From Planctomycetota bacterium (lineage in GTDB: Bacteria > Planctomycetota > UBA1135 > GCA-002686595), in contig JAQBVH010000082.1 in the NCBI GenBank assembly GCA_027623615.1, positions 1 through 9,283 of the forward strand: a stretch of DNA of 9,283 bases, read 5' to 3'. This document shows positions 1 through 6,473 of this stretch, in pieces (the stretch's first letter is position 1; the number at the start of each line of letters is the position of its first letter). The notes under the pieces were generated by a model. The model saw only the letters and a program-made list of their open reading frames with translations. It did not search any database and was not told the origin of the DNA. The translations under genes were made by a program, and so were the position numbers.

Positions 1-746
1 TCCTGCTCCTCCCGCTCGCCGTCGGCTGCGCGTCGACGACCCAAGCGAGCCGGGGCCCCCGCGCGGCGCCGGTCCACGGCGAGTGGACGGAGATCGGCCG
101 CTCGGTCGAGGATCGTCCGCTGCTGGCGCGCACCCTCGGCGCTGGCTCGGCGCGCGTGTACCTGGTCGCGGGGATCCACGGGGACGAGCGGCCGGCGATC
201 GAGAACGCGGACCGACTCGAGGTGCTCGTCGCGACGAGCCTGCCCCAGGGCGTGACCGTGCGCCTGGTGCGCGACGTGAACCCGGACGGCAGCGCGGTCG
301 GCTCGCGGGCGAACGCGCGCGGGGTGGACCTCAACCGCAACTGGCCCGCCAGGAACTTCACACCCCACGCCAGTCGCGGCCCCGCACCGCTGTCCGAGCC
401 CGAGGCGGCGGCGATGCACGCGGACTTCCTGCGCTTCGACCCGACCCTGGTCATCGTGCTGCACGCAGCTCGCAGCGGTCCCTTCGTCAACTACGACGGA
501 CCGGCACGCGACCTCGCCCACACCTTCGCCAGCGCCGCGCGGGCCCACGACGAGCGTTGGCGCGTGGTCGCGGACATGGGCTACCCGACGCCGGGCTCCC
601 TCGGCTCCTGGGTGGGGAACGACCTCGGCCTCCCGATCCTGACCGTCGAGCTGCAACGCGCCGAGTCCGCGGAGTCCCTCTGGCCCGGGCTGCGGGCGGG
701 GATCGTCGCGGCGCTGGACTCCTCAGGCGCTTTTCGCGTCGAGTGA
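1..746 (+). CDS. MpaA-like M14 zinc peptidase (murein peptide amidase), lipoprotein, 5' partial
   Basis: The reading frame is open from the window edge (first full codon at base 3), so the true start lies just outside. The visible N-terminus LLLPLAVGC followed by a polar stretch is the end of a lipoprotein signal peptide with its lipobox cysteine at codon 27-29; the internal GTG at 156 is not the start. All M14 landmarks are present: zinc ligands in HGDE (H at 177-179, E at 186-188), the NPDG motif, DLNRNW, the third zinc histidine in VLHAARSG (462-464) and the catalytic glutamate in LTVELQ (648-650). The RANARGVDLNRNWP segment and the TPGSLGSW stretch before the catalytic Glu resemble MpaA, which cleaves the D-Glu/meso-diaminopimelate bond in murein peptides during wall recycling. 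MpaA is normally cytoplasmic, whereas this one appears to be exported and lipid-anchored, so the substrate is inferred. It converges with the MATE gene and overlaps it by 24 bases. Confidence 0.85.
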   Translation, partial: LLLPLAVGCASTTQASRGPRAAPVHGEWTEIGRSVEDRPLLARTLGAGSARVYLVAGIHGDERPAIENADRLEVLVATSLPQGVTVRLVRDVNPDGSAVGSRANARGVDLNRNWPARNFTPHASRGPAPLSEPEAAAMHADFLRFDPTLVIVLHAARSGPFVNYDGPARDLAHTFASAARAHDERWRVVADMGYPTPGSLGSWVGNDLGLPILTVELQRAESAESLWPGLRAGIVAALDSSGAFRVE

Positions 747-2111
747 CGCGGGCGCCCCCGTCGCGCAGCCCGGTCCGCGGGCGCGGACGTAGAGCACGAG
801 GGCCACGGCCACCAGCGACAGGGCCAGCGCCAGGCCCCACCACACGCCGCGCAGGCCCATGTCGAGGCGGAAGGTCATCCACCAACCGATCGGGAGCGCC
901 AGCACCCAGTAGCCGATCAGGTTGATGGCTGCGGCCGGCAAGGTCTGGCCCTGGCCGCGCAGGATCCCGCAGCCGACCACCTGGATGCCGTCGAAGATCT
1001 GGAACGCCGCGGCGATCGGGATGATGCTGGCGGCGAGGGCGATGACCTCGGGCAGCGAGCCCTCTGCGACGTCGCCGAAGAAGAGCGCAGGGATCGCGGT
1101 GCCGGTGGCCAGGAGCACGACGGCGGAGAGGCTCATCACCCCCGCGCCCATCACGAACGCCACCAAGGAGGCCGCGCGGGCGCGCTCGGGGCGGCCCTCA
1201 CCGAGCAGGTTGCCAATGCGCGTGCAGGCCGCGGCGGAGATGCCCATCGGCACCATGAAGGCCATCGCGGCCAGGCTGAGCACCACGCTGTGCGCCGAAA
1301 CCGCCTCGTCACCGAGGGTGCCGGCCATGAGGGTCGCGCAGCCGAAGGCCCAGACCTCGAGGGACATCTGCAGGGCGGTGGGGAGGCCGTAGCGCAGGAC
1401 CTCGCGTAGTCCGGAGAGCTTCGCGGCAGCGCGCGACCAGGGGACCCACGCCCCCTCGGTCAGGTTACCGAAGCGCACGACCGCCACCAGGCCGAGCAGC
1501 ATCACCACCCGCGTCGCACCCGTCGCGATTCCCGCGCCGCGCACGCCGAGCGCCGGGCAGCCGAGGTTGCCGAAGATCAGCGCCCAGTTGAAGAGCACGT
1601 TGGCCAGGTTGGCGACCACGACCACGGCCAGGATCGGCGCGAGCACACCGCGGCCCTGCAGGTACTGACGCAGGGCGATGAAGAGGAGGAACGGGGCGAC
1701 CGAGAAGATCTGCGAGCGGGTGTAGGTCGCGCCGACGGCGACCGTGCCCTCGTCCTGGCCCGCGAGGCTCAGGAACTCCCCGCTGAAGGTCCACAGGAGC
1801 ATGACGAGCACGCTGACCAGGCCTGCGATCACAAGGCCGCGCTGCAGGGCGAGGGCGCTGCGCCGGACGTCGCCCGCGCCGTGGGAATGGGTCACGATCG
1901 GGTCGATCCCGAACACCACGCCCATGGCGAACATCAGCGTGCCGTGCACCCAGGTGTTCGCGACGGCCGCCCCGGCCATCGCCTGGGCGTCGTTCAGACG
2001 ACCGATCATCATCAGGTCGACCATGCCCATGGCCATCGTCCCCAGGTTGGCGAGGACGATCGGTACGGCCAGACGGCCCAGGGCAGTGGTTTCCCGGCGG
2101 ATGGCGCTCAT
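723..2111 (-). CDS. NorM-type MATE family multidrug efflux transporter
   Basis: A 462-residue integral membrane protein of the usual length for MATE exporters, with about twelve hydrophobic segments in two halves. It should sit in the inner membrane and expel cationic drugs or metabolites in exchange for Na+ or H+. NorM-subfamily signatures are visible in order: VDLMMIGRL near residue 31, ALRQYLQGRG near 146, RIGNLLGEGRPERAR near 298, DGIQVVGCGILRGQG near 374 and the YWVLALPIGW helix near 401. By alignment from memory with Vibrio cholerae NorM, the acidic residues important for cation coupling are kept as D32, E252 and D374. The start is the ATG at 2111; no Shine-Dalgarno sequence lies at normal distance. 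It is transcribed divergently from the protease gene across a 127-base gap. The substrate cannot be read from sequence. Confidence 0.93.
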   Translation of the reverse strand: MSAIRRETTALGRLAVPIVLANLGTMAMGMVDLMMIGRLNDAQAMAGAAVANTWVHGTLMFAMGVVFGIDPIVTHSHGAGDVRRSALALQRGLVIAGLVSVLVMLLWTFSGEFLSLAGQDEGTVAVGATYTRSQIFSVAPFLLFIALRQYLQGRGVLAPILAVVVVANLANVLFNWALIFGNLGCPALGVRGAGIATGATRVVMLLGLVAVVRFGNLTEGAWVPWSRAAAKLSGLREVLRYGLPTALQMSLEVWAFGCATLMAGTLGDEAVSAHSVVLSLAAMAFMVPMGISAAACTRIGNLLGEGRPERARAASLVAFVMGAGVMSLSAVVLLATGTAIPALFFGDVAEGSLPEVIALAASIIPIAAAFQIFDGIQVVGCGILRGQGQTLPAAAINLIGYWVLALPIGWWMTFRLDMGLRGVWWGLALALSLVAVALVLYVRARGPGCATGAPASLDAKSA

Positions 2112-2189
2112 GGCGGCGCGTGACGATAGCGCTCCGCGGGGACGCTGGCCCCGCTCGCCTGGATTTCATGGCGGGGCTGGCGGGCGGCG

Positions 2190-2210
2190 CGTTGGTAGGC
2201 TGGACCAACG
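2190..2210. repeat. Inverted repeat upstream of the protease gene
   Basis: A perfect 7-bp inverted repeat, CGTTGGT and ACCAACG, with a 7-base loop. It lies in the 127-base gap between the divergent MATE and HtrA-like genes and ends 28 bases before the protease ATG. It could be an operator or a leader hairpin. No convincing -35/-10 pair was seen around it. Confidence 0.45.
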
Positions 2211-2238
2211 ACGCTCCCCGGAGCGCCCACGCTCGACC

Positions 2239-3435
2239 ATGCAGACGGACAAGCAACCCGCCTCCGCCCATCGGCTCTTCGCCTTCGCCGCGCTCGTGTT
2301 CCTCGGGACAGTGGTGGTGGCGCTGGGGACCCTGCGCGCAATCGGGTACGGACGCGAGGAGCCAGCTCCGGAGCCGCCGACCGAGGAGCAGGCGGTCGAC
2401 CTGTACGAGCCTCGGGAGGTCGCGCCGCTCGCCGGCCTGACCGCGGGCGAGCTCCGGACGATCCAGCTCTTCCGCAAGGTGGCGCCGTCGGTCGTCCACG
2501 TCGACGCGGTCGGCTCCGGCGTCATGCTCGACCGGCGCGCGGACGATGTCATTCCCTCTGGGATCGGCTCCGGATTCGTCTGGACCAAGCGAGGTCACGT
2601 CGTCACGAACCTGCACGTCGTCGACCAGCGTGGCAGCGAGACGAGCGTGACCCTGGCGGACGGGAGCCGTTGGTCGGCCGAGTTGATCGGCCAGGATGTG
2701 CGCCACGACCTGGCGGTGCTCATGATCGCTGCTCCACCCGACCGCCTGCACCCGATCGAGCTCGGCACCTCCACGGGCCTCCTGATCGGTCAGGACGTCT
2801 TCGCGATCGGGAACCCCTTCGGCCTGGACCACACCTTGACGTCGGGGGTGATCGGCGGCCTGGACCGCCGCATCCGCGCGCACCTCGGCCAGGTCCTCGA
2901 CGGGGTGATTCAGACCGACATGTCGATCAACCCCGGCAACTCCGGTGGACCGCTGCTCAACTCCGCCGGGCACTTGATCGGGATCAACACGGCGAACAGC
3001 GGCGAGTCCGCGGCCGGCTCGCGGGTCGGCTTCGCGGTCCCCGTGGACGTGATCAACCAGATCGTTCCCCGCATCCTCAAGGAACAGCTCGAAGACTGGC
3101 CCGAGCTCGGGATGGCGCTCATGGGCGACGGCCAGAGCATGCAGTTCATCACGCCCTCTGGCTGGCTCGAGAAGACCGGTCTGGAGTTCGGCGTCTTGAT
3201 CGTCGAGGTTCGCGAGGGTGGCGCTGCGGCCGCCGCGGGCCTGGACGACTTCTCCGTCGAGGGAACGACCGTCCGCCTCGGCGACGTGATCGTCGGAGTC
3301 GACGGCATCTCCTTGACATCGCGCCAAGACCTCTCGACCTACCTGTCCCAGCGTGAGCCGGGGGACGTGATTCACCTCGACCTGAGACGCAAGGGCGAGC
3401 CCTTCGAGGTCGACCTCGAGTTTCGCGGCCGCTGA
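2239..3435 (+). CDS. DegS/HtrA-like membrane-anchored serine protease with one PDZ domain
   Basis: A 398-residue periplasmic serine protease of the HtrA (S1C) family, involved in envelope protein quality control or stress signalling. Residues 12-35 form one uncleaved signal-anchor helix, followed by a Pro/Glu-rich linker (about 39-60). The trypsin-like domain (about 72-285) carries the full triad: H126 in VTNLHVVD, D157 in RHDLAVL and S235 in NPGNSGGP. A single PDZ domain covers about 290-395. One membrane anchor, one protease domain and one PDZ is the layout of E. coli DegS rather than DegP, which has two PDZ domains. The frame stays open upstream to 1744, but that part is antisense to the MATE gene; the ATG at 2239 directly precedes the membrane anchor and is chosen for that reason. 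No clear Shine-Dalgarno sequence. The MORN lipoprotein gene follows after 28 bases, so co-transcription is likely. Confidence 0.93.
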   Translation: MQTDKQPASAHRLFAFAALVFLGTVVVALGTLRAIGYGREEPAPEPPTEEQAVDLYEPREVAPLAGLTAGELRTIQLFRKVAPSVVHVDAVGSGVMLDRRADDVIPSGIGSGFVWTKRGHVVTNLHVVDQRGSETSVTLADGSRWSAELIGQDVRHDLAVLMIAAPPDRLHPIELGTSTGLLIGQDVFAIGNPFGLDHTLTSGVIGGLDRRIRAHLGQVLDGVIQTDMSINPGNSGGPLLNSAGHLIGINTANSGESAAGSRVGFAVPVDVINQIVPRILKEQLEDWPELGMALMGDGQSMQFITPSGWLEKTGLEFGVLIVEVREGGAAAAAGLDDFSVEGTTVRLGDVIVGVDGISLTSRQDLSTYLSQREPGDVIHLDLRRKGEPFEVDLEFRGR

Positions 3436-3452
3436 CGACGATGGGGGGAGCT

Positions 3453-3456
3453 GGAG
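3453..3456 (+). promoter_or_regulatory. Ribosome binding site of the MORN lipoprotein gene
   Basis: GGAG with a 7-base spacer to the ATG at 3464, one of the few textbook Shine-Dalgarno sites in the window. It could lie in the loop of a short hairpin formed by GGGAG (3446-3450) and CTCCC (3459-3463), which would partly hide it; five base pairs is too little to insist on this. Confidence 0.6.
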
Positions 3457-3463
3457 CTCTCCC

Positions 3464-4546
3464 ATGATCCGACGTGCCCCCCTACTTGTCTGTCTCGTCG
3501 CTGCCCTGGCCGCCTGCGGTCCGCCCACCGAGAGCGTCAAGGTGCGCTACGACAAGGGCCAACCCCGCTACGAGGGCAAGGTCGCGCTCTTCGAGTCCGG
3601 GGTGCAGGCCTCGACCGGGACCTGGTTGTTCTGGTATCCGAACGGACAGCTCCAGGCGCGCGGCTCCTACCGGCGCGGCGGTCTGCCGGTCGCAGGAGAC
3701 CTGACGCCGAGCGGGACGCACATCCCGGAAGCTGGGCGCCGCGGCACCTGGTCCGGCTGGCACGACAACGGCGGCCGCGCCTGGCAAGGAGCCTACGTCG
3801 ACGGGCGCCGCGAGGGGCTCTGGATGTGGTGGTACGCCGACGGTGAGATGCAGGCCCGCGGCAGCTATCGAGGGGGTCTCGAAGAGGGACGCCACGTCAC
3901 GTGGTACGCCGACGGCACGATCGCGAACGAGGGCTACTACTCCCTCGGCGAGAAGACGGGCGAGCACCTCGCCTACGACGACCGGGGCCGGGTGCTCGAA
4001 TCCGGGCGCTGGACGGAGGGACAGCGCCAGGGCTCGCACCGACGCTGGGACAACGGCGCCGTCCTGCGCGAGGAGGCCTTCTGGGTCGACGGCGGGCTCT
4101 GCGGTCCGCGCAACCTGTGGGACGAGGAGGGTCGCATGTTCTGGACGGGCACCTACGCGAACGGCGTCCAGCATGGGGAGCACACCCTCTATCACGCCAA
4201 CGGCAACCTGCGGCAGTTCGGCCTGTACGAGCGCGGCAAGCAGGCTGGCGTGCACGTCGCCTGGGACGCGCGCGGCAACAAGATCTGGGAGATGGAGTAC
4301 GCGGACGGTGAGCCCACTGGCAAGCGCACCGCCTGGTATGCGGACGGCACCAAGCGCAGCGAGGGCGAGTTCGCCGCAGGACAGCCCGTCGGGCGCCATC
4401 GTCAGTGGAGCGACACCGGCCAGCTCATGGCCGAAGGCGACTACCGCGGCGGCGAGCAGCACGGGGAGTGGAGCTACTGGCGCTCCGGTGGCGAGCTCGA
4501 CCCCGAGCGCAGCGGCGCCTACCTCGGCGGCGAGCGCCAGGAGTAA
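3464..4546 (+). CDS. MORN-repeat lipoprotein (MORN_2 / YwqK-like repeats)
   Basis: A 360-residue predicted lipoprotein: a hydrophobic signal with lipobox LAAC (C18), then almost only repeats of about 24 residues from residue 52 to the end. I count twelve units of the form GxxxxWYxDGxxxxxGxYxxGxxx, with a degenerate half unit near residues 26-50 and an 18-residue spacer between units 1 and 2. Such repeats (Pfam MORN_2) form beta-hairpin solenoids and are thought to act in protein or surface binding. Many databases name these proteins 'YwqK family antitoxin', but no toxin is visible here and that name should not be taken as function. The start is fixed by the GGAG site at 3453 and the signal peptide. 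The 28-base gap after the HtrA-like protease suggests one transcript, so it may be a partner or substrate-presenting factor for that protease (inference). Its stop lies 3 bases from the stop of the convergent DUF6624 gene. Confidence 0.9.
   Translation: MIRRAPLLVCLVAALAACGPPTESVKVRYDKGQPRYEGKVALFESGVQASTGTWLFWYPNGQLQARGSYRRGGLPVAGDLTPSGTHIPEAGRRGTWSGWHDNGGRAWQGAYVDGRREGLWMWWYADGEMQARGSYRGGLEEGRHVTWYADGTIANEGYYSLGEKTGEHLAYDDRGRVLESGRWTEGQRQGSHRRWDNGAVLREEAFWVDGGLCGPRNLWDEEGRMFWTGTYANGVQHGEHTLYHANGNLRQFGLYERGKQAGVHVAWDARGNKIWEMEYADGEPTGKRTAWYADGTKRSEGEFAAGQPVGRHRQWSDTGQLMAEGDYRGGEQHGEWSYWRSGGELDPERSGAYLGGERQE
3829..3915 (+). repeat. Near-identical MORN repeat units at DNA level
   Basis: The 15-mer GTGGTACGCCGACGG occurs at 3829-3843 and again at 3901-3915, exactly 72 bases (24 codons) apart; a diverged copy reading TGGTATGCGGACGG starts at about 4334. 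It encodes the WYADG core of the repeat units. The 72-base register fits growth of the gene by unit duplication. Confidence 0.75.
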
Positions 4547-4549
4547 GCG

Positions 4550-5182
4550 CTACTCGAACCCGGGGGCGTCCTCGGGGACGCCGTAGAGCTGACGCAGGTG
4601 AGCGCTGTACTCCGCCAGGGAGGTCAGACCCACCGCCTCGCGACGCTCGTCGACGGAGTCGCGATCCTCGATCGGGGTTGCTGGCCCGAAGTGGAGCACC
4701 CCGCCGACCTGCTCGATCCGCCATTGGGTTCCGAAGCGCTGGGGCCGCCCTTCCGCGACGAGCACGCGGTCGGTCAGCAGGGCGTGGTTGCCCGCGGCGA
4801 CCTCGCCCTCGTCGACCAACCGGTCCATCAGGTCGAGGGCGCGCCGTTGCAGGTCGGGGTCACGGTCCGCGTGCTGCACCAGGAGCCACGCGTCCTGCGC
4901 AGCCTCGGCGCCGACCTGGGAGATGCAGGGCCAGCGTCCCGCTTCGATCCACCTGCCCAGGAACGCGCGGCTGCGAGCGTCAGCCTCCTCGACCGCGAGC
5001 ACCAGCTCGACCGGCGGGGCCTCATCCGCGTGCTCCCGACTCCATATCAGGTGCGCTGCGCGAGCGGCCTGGTCCTCGTCCGCCAACCGCGTCAGCTGCG
5101 TGAGCTCAGACTGGGTCACGTCGGCGCAGGGCCGTGACGCGCAGGCGGCGAGGAGGAGCAGCAGCGTGACTGAACACTTCAT
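4550..5182 (-). CDS. DUF6624 domain lipoprotein, function unknown
   Basis: A 210-residue predicted lipoprotein: MKCSVTLLLLLAAC gives a short signal with lipobox LAAC (C14). Residues about 75-195 match my memory of the DUF6624 family (Pfam), with its landmarks in order: WPCISQVGAEAA (84-95), AWLLVQHADRDP (98-109), the LLTDRVLVAEGRPQRFGTQ stretch (135-153) and PIEDRDSVDERREAVGL (170-186). The family is mostly helical, occurs in many bacterial phyla and has no established activity. An in-frame TAG two codons before the ATG (with only CTG between) fixes the start; AGGA lies 7 bases upstream. It is transcribed away from the two-lipoprotein operon and towards the MORN gene, with 3 bases between the two stops and no hairpin there, so the two transcripts probably overlap at their 3' ends. 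Confidence 0.85.
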   Translation of the reverse strand: MKCSVTLLLLLAACASRPCADVTQSELTQLTRLADEDQAARAAHLIWSREHADEAPPVELVLAVEEADARSRAFLGRWIEAGRWPCISQVGAEAAQDAWLLVQHADRDPDLQRRALDLMDRLVDEGEVAAGNHALLTDRVLVAEGRPQRFGTQWRIEQVGGVLHFGPATPIEDRDSVDERREAVGLTSLAEYSAHLRQLYGVPEDAPGFE

Positions 5183-5290
5183 CAGCGGATCCTAGCGTCT
5201 CCTTCAATTCCCCAGGGCGCAGGCGTCGATGAGCGGTGTGCGCTGTTCGTGGGGAACGGCCACTTCGTGTCGAGGGGGGAACGGGACGTG

Positions 5291-5659
5291 ATGCGATTGC
5301 TGGCAGGAAGTGTATTTGTACTGATGGCGACGGCGTGCCGCTCGGCGCCGATGGCCGATGGGGGCACGCTCGAGGTGACTGCCGTGGAGCGGGGCGTGGG
5401 CGAGACGCTGTCCGCGATCGCGGTGCTGCGTGAGGACATCGCTCGAGCGACGTTGTTCAAGCAGGCTCTCGAGCGGCCCGATTCGCCGGCGCTCGACTGG
5501 GTGGCGGCGGGTGCGAGGGGTCTGATCGCGTTCGGACTGCAGCGCCGCAACGAGCGCTTGCAGGGCTCGGCCCAGGGCGAGAGCCAGCTCGTGAAGGCCA
5601 GCTTGACGGCAGACCTGGACCCTGCCCTGCGCGTGTTCCTCGCGGAGACGGTCCGATGA
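5291..5659 (+). CDS. Small lipoprotein, function unknown (first of a coupled pair)
   Basis: Predicted product of 122 residues that I do not recognise. The start at 5291 gives MRLLAGSVFVLMATAC, a clean lipoprotein signal with cysteine 16; GTG codons at 5288 and 5249 would only lengthen it. A G-rich tract (5274-5280) about 10 bases upstream may serve as ribosome binding site. The mature part is rich in Ala, Leu, Arg and Glu and probably helical, with a hydrophobic stretch around residues 73-84 (LDWVAAGARGLIAFG). It resembles the unnamed accessory lipoproteins common in envelope operons. Its stop overlaps the start of the next lipoprotein gene in ATGA. The signal peptide and the coupling to another signal-bearing gene make it a real gene; nothing indicates its role. 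Confidence 0.75.
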   Translation: MRLLAGSVFVLMATACRSAPMADGGTLEVTAVERGVGETLSAIAVLREDIARATLFKQALERPDSPALDWVAAGARGLIAFGLQRRNERLQGSAQGESQLVKASLTADLDPALRVFLAETVR

Positions 5660-6054
5660 GGCGCTGCCTGCTGGCAGCGCTCGTCTGCATGGGCTGCGTG
5701 TCGCCCGCAGCGAAGCTCGAGTCCGTGACGCCTGCCGCGCCGACGCTGAACGCGCGCATCGGTGTGCCGGTGGGGGAGCGCGAGGACCTGGAGGCGCTCG
5801 CCGTGCGCCTCGACCTGCTCCGCTCCGTACGCGCGGACCTCCAGGCGAAGGTGCGCGATGACTCCCACGCCGCGGAGCGCACGTGGAACGTGCGCCTCCA
5901 GAGCTTCGACGAGCACGTGCTCGAGTTCCTGGAGGTTCATCCGACCCTGCACCCGGACTCGCTGCAGAAGCTCGAGCAGAGAGTGCTCGATCCCCTCGAA
6001 GCCCTGCGCCAAGCCCCTGGGCTCGACAGGTCGCACCGACCGCTGCGCGACTGA
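5656..6054 (+). CDS. Small lipoprotein, function unknown (second of a coupled pair)
   Basis: Predicted product of 132 residues, not recognised. MRRCLLAALVCMGC is a lipoprotein signal with the lipid-modified cysteine at 14. After a Pro/Ala linker (about 16-38), residues 40-122 are charged and Leu-rich with heptad-like spacing (EDLEALAVRLDLLRSVRADL and later FDEHVLEFLEV and LQKLEQRVLDPLEALRQ), which suggests a helical hairpin or short coiled coil. Translation is coupled to the upstream lipoprotein by a 4-base ATGA overlap, and a GGAG at 5644-5647 sits 8 bases before the ATG inside the upstream gene. The two products are not visibly similar, so this is not a recent duplication. They may form a complex at the membrane (inference). 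Confidence 0.77.
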   Translation: MRRCLLAALVCMGCVSPAAKLESVTPAAPTLNARIGVPVGEREDLEALAVRLDLLRSVRADLQAKVRDDSHAAERTWNVRLQSFDEHVLEFLEVHPTLHPDSLQKLEQRVLDPLEALRQAPGLDRSHRPLRD

Positions 6055-6134
6055 AGGGCTCGAGGCGGGAGCTGGGGTATCCCGGACTCCATCGGTAACG
6101 GTGACCGGGACCCGCTCCCCACCTCCGCTCCAGT

Positions 6135-6146
6135 TCGACATGTCGA
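6135..6146. repeat. 12-bp perfect palindrome
   Basis: TCGACATGTCGA is its own reverse complement. It lies 81 bases after the second lipoprotein gene, in noncoding DNA, and is a possible protein-binding site. Confidence 0.4.
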
Positions 6147-6167
6147 GGTAGTACTTCCTGGTCTCGG

Positions 6168-6200
6168 GCGGGGAGACGCAGCGCCCCGGCGGCTCCCCGC
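6168..6200. terminator. GC-rich hairpin, possible terminator of the two-lipoprotein operon
   Basis: GCGGGGAG (6168-6175) pairs perfectly with CTCCCCGC (6193-6200) across a 17-base loop that is itself GC-rich. It lies about 114 bases after the lipoprotein stop. No T tract follows, so it would be a weak or non-canonical terminator, or a structure with another purpose. Confidence 0.3.
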
Positions 6201-6425
6201 TCCCCAGGGTGTCCTGCTCCCGCTGCGCACCGTGCTCTCCGAGGAGGAGCTGCAGGTGAGCCGCGGTGATTGGTCGGCGATCTGGGGCCTGCCCGGGCCG
6301 CGCCGGCGGACCCGTTCCCTGGCGCCCCGAACGCCGAATCTCATCGGCGGACGCATGGAGGTCGTAACGCTGGCCGTCCGACATCGCTATTCGAGGAAAG
6401 GTGGTTCCCGGATCTCCTGGCCCGG

Positions 6426-6439
6426 GCGACCATGGTCGC
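6426..6439. promoter_or_regulatory. 14-bp palindrome upstream of the CHRD gene, possible operator
   Basis: GCGACCATGGTCGC is a perfect palindrome ending 34 bases before the CHRD start codon, a usual place for an operator. It shares a CGAC...GTCG outline with the palindrome at 6135-6146, but the half-site spacing differs by two bases. The ATG inside it (6432) is in frame with the CHRD gene but would put 14 residues before the signal peptide. Confidence 0.35.
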
Positions 6440-6473
6440 TCCGCCTATTCTCTCACTCCCTTCCCACGATTCC

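Larger units (their letters stand above)
6055..6473. other. 419-base stretch without a supported gene
   Basis: Long frames cross this stretch on both strands, but in very GC-rich DNA that carries little weight and none gives a recognisable protein. It contains a hairpin (6168-6200), a 12-bp palindrome (6135-6146) and a 14-bp palindrome (6426-6439), and it must hold the promoter of the CHRD gene. A decayed gene cannot be excluded. Confidence 0.6.

Noticed and set aside
83..925. 280-codon plus-strand frame at the left end.
   Set aside because: Out of frame with the M14 peptidase and dominated by Arg, Pro and Gly.
1744..2238. Upstream extension of the HtrA-like protease giving 563 residues.
   Set aside because: The extra 165 residues are antisense to the MATE gene and show no domain; the ATG at 2239 directly precedes the membrane anchor.
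1465..3540. 691-codon open frame on the minus strand across the MATE and protease genes.
   Set aside because: It is antisense to the protease gene and out of frame with the MATE gene, and its composition (runs of Arg, Pro, Gly, Asp) is typical of a high-GC shadow frame. Both genes beneath it have clear family motifs.
4598..5137. 179-codon plus-strand frame over the DUF6624 gene.
   Set aside because: A shadow of a gene with recognisable family motifs and a lipoprotein signal on the other strand.
3464..5182. Toxin-antitoxin pair made of the YwqK-like MORN protein and its neighbour.
   Set aside because: The 'YwqK antitoxin' label for MORN_2 proteins is weak, both products are lipoproteins, and convergent genes do not fit a toxin-antitoxin operon.
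5251..5284. 9-base direct repeat GGGGAACGG at 5251-5259 and 5276-5284 before the first small lipoprotein.
   Set aside because: Too short and G-rich to separate from chance; the 25-base spacing does not match a clear binding-site pattern.
5182..6384. 400-codon minus-strand frame whose start reads MSDGQRYDLHASADEIRR, reminiscent of the SRAP (YedK) N-terminus.
   Set aside because: The essential Met-Cys-Gly-Arg start of SRAP is missing, no later SRAP motif follows, and most of the frame is antisense to two lipoprotein genes with good signal peptides.
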